Both the position numbers and the translations under genes were made by a program. Below, one piece after another: positions 55,105 to 64,000 of a DNA stretch of 64,000 nucleotides. Under the pieces are notes generated by a model that was given only the letters and a program-made list of their open reading frames with translations, had not been told where the DNA came from and did no database searches. Source of the stretch: Amorphophallus konjac (Eukaryota; Streptophyta; Magnoliopsida; Alismatales; Araceae); the NCBI GenBank assembly GCA_022559845.1, contig CM040126.1:224694641-224758640 (forward strand), given 5' to 3'. Within the stretch, counting starts at the first letter, position 1, and each line of letters starts with the position of its first letter.

Positions 55105-56856
55105 ATGGCCGCAGAACGTGCTCAGTGGTGCGACATGCAAAGGACCGTCCAAGGTCTTACTCAAGCACTACAACATGTAGCACAAGGAGGTGCACACCGT
55201 GGAGCGGGAAACCTCCACCAAAGTTTCAGAAATATGAACCCTCCTAAGTTCATGGGGTCTACCGATCCGGATGACGCCGAGCATTGGATAAGGGAAACCG
55301 AACATATCTTTCGGGTTATGCAATGCACGGACCAAGAGAAGGTCTTGTTAGCCACATTCCAGCTGGAAAGAGACGCCCGATGCTGGTGGGAGTCGGTAGA
55401 AGCCACCTTAGACCAAGCTCAGGTTACATGAGAGGAATTTGTTGAACATTTTAACAATAAGTACTTCTCAGATCGAGCCCAGGAGAAAAAGGCCACCGAA
55501 TTCGCCACACTCAAGCAACGATCATTATCGGTGGCCGAGTACGAGGCACAATTCTCAAGGTTATCCCGGTACGCTAAGCATTTAGTCAGTACCGAGAAAA
55601 TGAAAGCTAGAAGGTTTCTAAATGGGCTCAGGCCCCAGTTTATCACACAACTGGCCCCGATGGACATACAAGTCTATTCAGAGATGGTACGATGGGCCCA
55701 GCTACTGGAGGATGCCACGGAACTATCTGATAGGATCCGTGGGAGAGACAAGAAGGAGCATGTCACTAGCTCCGGCAATTTTAAACCCAACTTCAACAAG
55801 AAGAGGCCAAGTAATGGAGGAGAGTCCTCCCAGGAAAAGAAAGTTAAAAAGATTAACAAGCCATTCTCCATCACTACCACACCTTCTAAAGTAGTGTGCA
55901 AACATTGCGATAAGGCCGGGCACAAGGTCGAGGAATGTTGGAGAAAACTTGGAGCTTGTCTCCGTTGTGGGAGTCGTGATCATCGGATTCCCGACTGTCC
56001 GTTGCTTACTGAACAAGCCGGTGAAGTAAAGCGCCCGACAACGAAGAGTGCCCGTCTCCAAGCTATTAAGGAGGCAGATCAAGACGAAGGCGGACTAGTG
56101 GAAGGTACATTGAAAGTTTGTTCCAAGTCTGCATATGTCCTATTTGATACGGGTGCATCACATTCATTTATTTTCAAGAAGTTTGCTGATCCATTACCTA
56201 TGGAACCGGAATGGATAAAATTAGTTTTGTCTACTCCTCTTGAAAGTGAAGCCGATATTACTCATCATTACCAAAACTGTGAAGTCTTGGTAGAGGGTAG
56301 AAACTTTCCTATCAACCTAATATGCCTAGATTTGAAGGAATATGATATCATATTAGGAGCGGATTGGTTATCCAAATACCAGGCAATTGTTGATTGCCGT
56401 AATAGCAAAGTTACTTTCAAGGAATTCCTGGAATTGGTCTATACTAGCCCTAAGAGTCGGAGCAAGTCACCTCTTATTTCGGCTCTCCGAGCTAGCAAGC
56501 TAATAAGGAAAGGATGTGTATCTTTCCTTACTTTTGTCACCATTAAGGAGACTAAGGAGACTAAGCTAGAAGACATCCCTGTTGTGCAAGGATTTCCGGA
56601 CGTGTTTCCAGAAGATTTGCCTAGATTACCTCCACAAAGAGAAGTGGCATTCACCATCCATTTGATCCGTGGTGCTGGCCCAGTTTCTAAGGCACCTTAT
56701 AGGATGTCTCCTGCCGAACTCAAGGAGTTAAAGGAACAATTGATGGAGCTTCTGAAGAAGGGATTTATCAAACCAAGCACTTCCCCGTGGGGAGCACCTG
56801 TGCTATTTGTAAAGAATAAAGATGGATCCATGAGGTTATTCATCAACTATCAATAG
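55105..56856 (+). pseudogene. Gag, protease and start of RT of G
   Basis: Gag starts MAAERAQWCD at 55105. Retrotransposon Gag domain: PPKFMGSTDPDDAEHWI, CWWESVE, LSRYAKHLV. Two zinc knuckles, CKHCDKAGHKVEEC and CLRCGSRDHRIPDC (55900-55995). Protease LFDTGASHSFI (active D-T-G) near 56140, then GADWLSKYQ. RT begins near 56670 (SPAELKELKEQL). One stop, TGA at 55429 at a position normally Trp, splits Gag; TAG at 56854 ends the frame inside RT. Both are single transitions. Confidence 0.9.
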
Positions 56857-58412
56857 TTGAATCACCTTACTATCAAGAACAAATATCCACTACCGAGAAT
56901 CGATGAATTATTTGATCAAATATCTGGATCCAAGTATTTCTCAAAGATTGATCTCAGGTCGGGATATCACCAACTAAGGATCAAAGATGAGGACATTCAT
57001 AAGACCGCGTTCAGGAGCAGGTATGGGCACTATGAATTTGTGGTTATGCCTTTTGGACTAGCGAATGCCCCTGCAGCCTTTATGCAGTTGATGAATAGTA
57101 TATTCAGGCCTCATCTAGATCAGTTCGTGGTGGTTTTCATTGATGATATACTGATCTATTCAAAGACCAAGGAAGAGCATGAGGAGCATTTGAGGATTGC
57201 ATTACAGATATTGAGGACTAATCAGCTATATGCGAAGCTCAGTAAATGTGAATTCTGGCTAGAAGAAGTGTCTTTCTTGGGACATGTGATTGCAAAGGAC
57301 GGTTTATCCGTAGATCCATCAAAAGTTGAGGCGGTAAGGAATTGGGAAAGACCGACCAATGCTAGCGAGATCCGTAGTTTCTTGGGTTTTGCGGGCTATT
57401 ATAGGTGATTCATCAAAGATTTCTCCAAGATCGTCGTACCACTCACTAGGCTAACTCGCAAGGAGATCCGTTATGAATGGAGCGAGGAATGTGAAAGAAG
57501 CTTCCAAGCTCTCAAGGATCACCTAACTACAGCCCCGGTCTTAGCCCTACCAGTTGAAGGAGAGAAATTCAAGGTATACACGGATGCGTCTGGCATTGGC
57601 CTCGGATGTGTTTTGATGCAACAAAGAAGAGTTATAGCTTACTCTTCTCGCCAATTGAAGAAGCACGAAGAAAACTACCCAGTCCATGACTTGGAGTTGG
57701 CTGCGGTAGTGTTTGCACTAAAAATATGGAGACATTACCTATACGGAGTGCAGTTTACTTTATACTCCACCATAAAAGTCTCAAGTATCTCTTCTCTCAG
57801 AAGGAATTGAATATCAGGCAAAGACATTGGCTAGAATATCTCAAGGACTTCGACTTCACAATACAATATCATCTTGGAAAGGGTAATCCTGTAGCTAATG
57901 CCCTCAGTCGAAAGCCGAGAGCATTATTAGCCAATTGTATGATTCAGGAGTGGAAGTTGCTAGAACAATTCTCTAAGCTTGATATGAGCATGTACAAGGA
58001 GAGCAGGTGTGTTACACTATCCCATATGAGCATACAGCCAAATCTACTTCCAGAAATACAAGGACTTCAAGATAATGACCCGGTATTAGTGGAAATCAAG
58101 GGCAAAATAGAAGAGCAGTCTGACTTCAAGATAACGTCGGATGGAAGATTGTTATTCAGATATAGAACTTGTATACCGGATTGTCCAGAGCTAAAGAAAA
58201 AGATTTTAGATGAAGCTCACAGATCAAGGTACACGATTCATCCAGGATCTACCAAAATGTACCAAGATTTGAAAAGGACCTTCTGGTGGCCCAATATGAA
58301 GAGAGAAGTAGCGGACTTCGTGTCTCACTGTCTCACGTGCCAACAAGTCAAGGCAGAACACCAAAAGCCTACCGGTAAGCTACATCCTCTTGACATTCCC
58401 AAGTGGAAGTGA
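56857..58412 (+). pseudogene. Reverse transcriptase, RNase H and integrase zinc domain of G
   Basis: [38 protein letters not shown] and the FIDD catalytic box near 57140. RNase [15 protein letters not shown] near 57578, [20 protein letters not shown]. Integrase HHCC zinc finger: HRSRYTIHPGS and CLTCQQVKAEH near 58220-58355. Breaks: TGA at 57406, a one-base frameshift near 57770, and TGA at 58410. The order is typical of Gypsy elements (RNase H before integrase). Confidence 0.9.
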
Positions 58413-59461
58413 GAGGATACTGGCATGGACTTCATTATGGGTCTGTCTAAATCAAAAGGAGGACATGATGGAATATGGGTTATCATAAACCGTTTGACCA
58501 AGTCGGCACATTTCTTGCCAATCAAGAGCCGATGGTCAGTTGACGTTCCTACTGCTCTATAGATCAAAGAGATAGTCAGACTACACTGAGTACCTGTTTC
58601 AATCGTGTCTGACCGAGACCCACGTTTTACTTCTCACTTTTGGAAGGGTCTACAACATTCGTTGGGGACGAGACTTAACTTTAGTACCGCTTTTCATCCT
58701 CAAACGGATGGTCAGACCGAAAGAACGAATCAGGTGGTAGAAGACATGCTCAGAGCTTGCATCATTGATTTCGGTGGAAGCTGGCATGATCACTTGCCTT
58801 TGGTCGAGTTTGCATATAATAATAGTTACCATGCAAGTATACAAATGGCACCTTTCGAAGCCTTATACGGAAGGAGTTGTCGATCAGCCTTATGTTGGGA
58901 TGAAGTTGGCGAGAAATAACTTTTAGGCCAAGACATGGTAAGGGATACCACTGAGAAGATTCAGCTCATTAGAGAAAAACTTCAAGTGGCTCAGTCTAGA
59001 CAGAAGGCTTATGCTGATACAAGAAGAAGAGATCTTGAATTTCAAGTCGGAGATCATGTATTTATAAGATATCACCCGGACGTGGAATACGGAGATTTGG
59101 TGTTAAGGGCAAGCTTACACCAAGGTTTATCGGACCTTTTGAGATACTAGAAAGAGTTGGAGAGGTGGCTTACCGCGTCGCTTTGCCTCCTCAATTATCT
59201 TAGGTTCATAATGTGTTCCACATCTCCATGCTAAAGAAGTATGTGCACGATCCGTCACATATCATCAATCATGGAGACCTGGTGATTCAAAAGGATCTCA
59301 CCTATGAACAAAAGTCCATGAAGATCCTCGATCGCGAGGTACGTACACTAAGGAACAAAACTATTCCCATGGTAAAAGTGCGATGGAGTAAATGCTCAGA
59401 ACATGAAGCCACATGGGAGACCGAGGAGTCTATGAGGAAGCGATACCCAGACTTATTCTAA
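58413..59461 (+). pseudogene. Integrase core and chromodomain-like end of G
   Basis: Catalytic D,D,E region: [18 protein letters not shown] and [13 protein letters not shown] (58425-58740), then LVEFAYNNS and ALYGRSCRS. The end carries VFHISMLKKY and a chromodomain-like tail VKVRWSKCSEHEATWE, which guides chromovirus insertion to heterochromatin. Stops near 58559, 58588, 58917 and 59200; a frameshift near 59090. Ends at TAA 59459-59461. Confidence 0.85.
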
Positions 59462-59524
59462 GTGGTATGTACTCTACACTCTCCACGTCTATATACGATT
59501 GAATTTGGAGACCAAATATTTTTT

Positions 59525-59537
59525 AAGTGGGGGAGGG
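59525..59537 (+). promoter_or_regulatory. Polypurine tract of G
   Basis: AAGTGGGGGAGGG directly before the 3' LTR start. Confidence 0.9.
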
Positions 59538-62161
59538 TGTAGCAACCCATGTAAATTAAAGGACTAGAAAGTCCAAATAAATTAAAACCAATAATTAAAC
59601 AAAGCCCAGATCTTGTACACAACCCTGACATCCTAATGACCTTACCCTTGTATTATAATAAATGTAAGAATAGCATGCCATTTTTAAATAGGCATTAAAA
59701 GCACAATATAATTTTATTTGAATTAAGAATCAATAAATCTCGAAGAAAACATCAATTTGTATTTTATTAATAATTTATAAATTTTAATATTTCATATTTG
59801 TTACATTATATTTTGTTGGAAGGATTAAGGATATACTAATAAACTTTAAATACCTTAAAAGATAAATAAAGAATAATAGAAGGGGCATTTATACGATATC
59901 GGTCCTCTAAATGTGGTATTACAAGTAAAAATGTGAAAGACGCCTATGACATGAGCGTAATATTCCAATAGCGCGACCAACAGAAGGGCGTTATTTCACT
60001 AGATACATGAATAGTGGTGAATAGTGTTACTTTTTAAATAAAAGGAATTTTATAAAAGTAATTACATGGAAAAATAAAGAAAAATGAAAAAATGTGACCC
60101 ATAAAATTTCATAATCAGACCTCTTCAAATAAAAATAATAAAAATCTGGAAAGATTATAACACTTTAACATACACGTTAATGTTATTACGAGAACGGTTC
60201 GAACTGATAATTGAGAAGGGGTTTAACTAGGAAGTAAGGGTATTTTGGAAGGGTTTAAAGGCAGTAATCCTAATACTAGTAGGACTTGAACCAAAGGGTT
60301 TGGGTCCCAACCAAACACCAAACCTATAGGGTCTCTAAAACCCTATAAATACCCCACTACATCCCTTGTAAACGACCCACTACTACTATCCTTCTTCCAC
60401 GGTTGAACTGCTGCTGCAATACTTCTGAGAATTTCTTAAGGGAAATTGTTGCCTCTTCTTCCTCCAACCTGCTGCTAACGGGAAGAGGAGAATCATCAGA
60501 TTCTCTGTTAGGAGTTGTTGTTGTTGATTGCTCCATCTGCTATTGATCATCCACTGCTACCATCAGGCTGCAGGCGGATATCCTCTCTGCTACTAAAGAG
60601 GGCTTCTCATTATACTATCCACCAAGCTGTTGATCTTCTTCCTGCTAACAGTGAAACAAAGAAGAATTGTGTTGTTGCCAAGTTCCTCATCTCCTTCTTC
60701 TTGAAGCACGAACAAGAATTTTTAACACTGCTATTGACTGTTCGCGTGAACTCCTATTGCTTAGGGAAATCTTCCACAGGGTCATAGAGCCTTGATTCAT
60801 TCAATTATTTTCAATCCTTCAATCAAACACCGTCAACTCAAGGTAGGTTTTCTCAAGTCTTAGCCCAATTGATAAATATATAAGTTCATGCATACATTTA
60901 GACTCTTTTTACCATGTTTTACCATGATTTAATAGCGTTCTATTTTATTTTTTGGAAGTTACAGTGAAATAGCGACCCAGGCTTGGGCGCTATTCTTAAG
61001 GCGCGACCGCTTGGCAGTCGCCACTTTCATAAACTGAATAATTAAATCAGCATGTTTAAAATTTAATAACTTGACATCTTGAAATCTACATAACTTGATA
61101 CGTGCATGACTTGATTCCCCTTATTTTCCTCTACATGACCATGTGAACCGTTTCCTGAAATTTGCACCAGATTAAACAACGCCTGAAGCATGGGCACTGT
61201 TTTAATATCGCGCATATAAGTTGGGCGCTATCTATTGACAGGCAACTGGAATCAGGGTGCCAATCACCTTATACACAGACTTGAAACACGACTTGACCTA
61301 GGGCGCTATTTTTGAAACGTGGCTGCACCATGGGCACTATTTAATCCAGAACATAATGATGTATTGAAAGGCTATACAAATTCCAAGTTTTGTTTACGTT
61401 AAAACTGGAAATGGAATTTAAAGGACACGGCTGGGTCACAAGCGTGTTTCGGTAATATAGTGGCTACACCCCAATCACTATTTAAGAAATAGCGACAAGT
61501 ACCCAGGCGCCATTTTCTGAGATATATGTTTCCGTCAATTTCATGTATACCCTAGCGATGGGTTACATATTAGGCACTATATTCCATACCGTGAGTATAG
61601 TCCCACGTTTCTCGGAGATTCATTGATTACCCTATACTTTCTCGATGACATACGAGCCCTTCGTTGGACATTCCGTTCCTTCGAACTGGTGAGTTAGTCA
61701 TAGAGACCTCCGTAAGTCTCCTCGATGCCTTGGATTCCCTCAAGGCCGACTGAGCTAGTTGTACCATAAAAATCCATGACACTTTTTAAATGACATGTCA
61801 CTCTAAAGAAACATGGTATACCGGCCCTCATGATATACCGTCAGGATGTCATGAGAATATTCTTGAAATAATGGGATGAGCAATCCATACCATTTATATC
61901 CTTTCAGATGCCGTACTTGGGGATGCTAATTCTATCTACCTTATCATGCACAAGGACGAGCGACCATTTCTATATGAGCGTTTATTCTTAATGACATGGC
62001 ACCCATCAAGGGAACCATCTCCACCTAGTTTTATCGTAATCGTGGGTATACCGTTATTATCATCCTTACATATCCTGTTTGACCTTGAAATCCTACTCTC
62101 TATGGTCTACCTTAAAGTTCCTACAAGCTTGAATCCTTTGGAAATCTATATTGGCTATAAC
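59538..62161 (+). mobile_element. 3' LTR of G, interrupted by H
   Basis: 2624 bp collinear with 51484-54107 without net length change. It holds the TATA box (60344) and quasi-palindrome array (60968-61584). It stops in TTGGCTATAAC, after which H begins; the remaining 826 bp should follow H outside the window. Confidence 0.9.
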
Positions 62162-64000
62162 TGTCACGCCCCGAGCGCGGAAGATACCCGGAGATGCGCG
62201 ACGTGTCTATATCAATCATGTCAATCAGAGTGGTCGTGTATTCGACATAAAGACAGAGATGCGCAAAATAGCAAGATAACCCAATCCTTTATTTCATAAT
62301 GGATAGACTATTACAAATCCAATACTCTGTTAAATAAAAAGGAAAAGAATACATAGTTGACTCAAGAAACTATGGAAAAGACTAGACGACACTTGTAGAA
62401 GCTCTATCACTTTCACTCTTGACCATTCCCATCCGATTGACTTCCATCGTCGTCGGACTTACCTGAAAAGTAAAAAGGGACAAACGGAATGAGCGAACGC
62501 TCAGTAGGAAATTATATCTCAAGTACTAGCAAGGGGTTTAAGTAATTACATTTTCATGAATGCAATAAAGCTATGCATGCTCGCATGAAACGACAAGATA
62601 GAGAGAATGTAATATCAAAGAAATAAGATGAACTTTCATGAACAAGATACAAGTTATTCAAGATATTCAAGCAAGTACCATTATCGAGTCATGTCAAGAA
62701 CTTTGGCTATCATGTATCAAGCAAGTAAATTACCCTTTTTCGGGCCACGCATTTCATTTCATGTCAAGTACGAGTCAAGTACGAGTCAAGTACAAGATGT
62801 GTGTGGAATGTCCAATCAAGCAAGTCAAGTACTCGGTATAATGCCAGATACCTTATCATTTTAACTCCCATGGGCACAAGTACTTTCGGGTGCTCCTCCC
62901 AGGACCAGATCGGGCCCTATATGCGCAGGCATTTATCATGTGTTTTGACATCCACTCTTGTTTATATAGCCAATATAGAATTTCAATAATCAAGCTTGTA
63001 GACACGTATGACAACTTTGATAGAATAGAGTTCAAAATATGACAAAGGACATAGAATGGCGATAATAACGGTATAATCACGATGTCGATAAAACTAGGTA
63101 GATTATGGTTCCCTTAACTTAGGTACCATGACAAATCAATATGGACATTCTTTATCTAGAATTGAGGTCCACATGAATATTAGATCAAGCAAGATACCCT
63201 CATTCTTATCATAGAATTGGGGTTTACAAGAATGACACGATATGGCATGATATCATCATCCCATCAAGAATTTCTTATGATATACTCTTTGTATAATCAT
63301 AAGGGCCGGTATACCATGTTTCTTTTAGATTGACATGGCAAGGATCGTGTAATGGGTTTTTAGGGTACAACCAGCTCAGTCGGCCTTGAGGGAATCCAAG
63401 GCTACGAGGAGTCTTACGGAGGTCTCTATGACTAACTCGCTAGTCCAAAGGAACGGAATGTCCAATGGAGAGCTTGTATGTCAATGAGAGTTGAGTGTGG
63501 TCGATAAATCAACATGAAACGTGGGACTATACTCACGGAGTGGAGAATAGTGCCGGTATATATATATATGTATAATATATAAACCATCGGTTAGCAAATC
63601 AGAGGAAAAATCAGTTTACAGTAAAATAACGACTTAGGTCAAGTCGTGTCTCAAGTAATTAACGCCTAACTGAAGGGCGTTTACATATATTGCCAATTTG
63701 CAGAATTTCCATTATTTCATTAATTTATCAAAAACACGCCTTTCCTGGGGGCGTTTCTTAAAAGTTGACGACTGCAGGGGCAGGCGTCTCATCATTTACA
63801 TATTCGACAGGATATAATTATTCTCAGAAATTTATCAAAAACGCGCCCTTGGAAGGGGCGTTACTTTCAATTCCATTTTACAGAATATGTGAGTTTCAGG
63901 ATTTTAACAGATACACGCCCTAGTAAGGGGCGTTTATTTTTAATTCACGCCCTATGATGGGGCGTTTACATAGGGAAAACGACTTTGTCCAAGTCGTGAA
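62162..64000 (-). mobile_element. LTR of element H, Tekay-related, opposite orientation
   Basis: Plus reads TGTCACGCCCCGAGCG, the reverse of the LTR end of G (CGCTCGGGGCGTGA). The next 1.8 kb aligns in reverse with G 53100-54933 (e.g. CAGTCGGCCTTGAGGGAATC at 63380, TTTCGGGTGCTCCTCCCAGG at 62885), but much diverged. It is the 3' LTR of a complete element or a solo LTR; the other end is outside the window. Confidence 0.85.
63624..64000. repeat. Quasi-palindrome array in the LTR of H
   Basis: Units with arms ACGCC(C)/GGGCGTT, best at 63840, 63913 and 63944, plus ACGACTT/AAGTCGT units at 63628 and 63978. Steps are 30-34 bp within pairs. Arms differ from those of G at the corresponding place, yet stay self-complementary. 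Confidence 0.75.

Larger units (their letters stand above)
51484..62161 (+). mobile_element. Element G: Tekay/Del-type chromovirus (Ty3/Gypsy)
   Basis: LTR starts at 51484 and 59538 (TGTAGCAACCC), a tRNA-Met primer site at 54941, gag-protease-RT-RNase H-integrase order and a chromodomain-like C-terminus. LTRs of 3.4 kb fit Tekay/Del. The 3' LTR is interrupted by H after 2624 bp, exactly the length of the matching part of the 5' LTR. About 20-25 differences were seen by eye over 2624 bp (near 1%), so insertion is fairly recent. TGATG at 51479-51483 should be one target duplication. Confidence 0.9.

Overview
This window is plant nuclear DNA made almost entirely of LTR retrotransposons, many inserted into one another. 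The organism is an angiosperm with a repeat-rich genome; I cannot name the species. I see no host gene, rRNA, tRNA or CRISPR array. Every coding region that I recognise belongs to a transposable element, and most are broken by stops or frameshifts.

Left part (1-44254). 1-1256 is the end of a Copia LTR (K). 1257 to about 9045 is the 3' half of a Gypsy-type element (D1): two genes on the minus strand (a DUF7745/PMD-like gene, then a spliced plant-mobile-domain gene), a polypurine tract, and an LTR starting TGTTGACACC. Next comes a four-deep nest. D2, a second copy of the D element (34512 to about 43354), was hit by Copia element B (minus, 27754-34511). B was hit by A, a Sirevirus-type Copia derivative without pol (minus, about 9050-27753). 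The LTR of A was hit by C, a near-complete Sirevirus-like Copia (plus, 15929-26179, with a matching 5-bp target duplication ATCTC). The 3' LTRs of A and B are missing at the join near 9050, so a large deletion probably fused D1 to A.

Right part (43355-64000). After an unassigned LTR-like stretch come five nested insertions of which only the left ends lie in the window: Copia LTR I (plus, 45174) holds D3 (minus, 46239), which holds Copia F (minus, 47908), which holds a Tekay/Del-type chromovirus G (plus, 51484), whose 3' LTR holds a related element H (minus, 62162).

The most interesting signal is not a gene. Several unrelated element lineages carry arrays of short quasi-palindromes (two conserved arms around a variable core) spaced about 30-33 bp apart, roughly three helical turns. 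Each lineage has its own arm sequence: GCGGTC/GACCGC in D elements, AATAGCG/CGCTATT in Tekay G, ACGCCC/GGGCGT in H, and GTGCA/TGCAC in Sirevirus LTRs A, C and F. In D elements the arrays lie upstream of both antisense genes, inside intron 1 of the PMD gene, and in the LTR. They behave like cis-elements of an element-encoded or host recognition system. Palindromes in Sirevirus LTRs have, as I recall, been described before; the shared pitch across Gypsy and Copia lineages and the link to antisense PMD genes look new to me.
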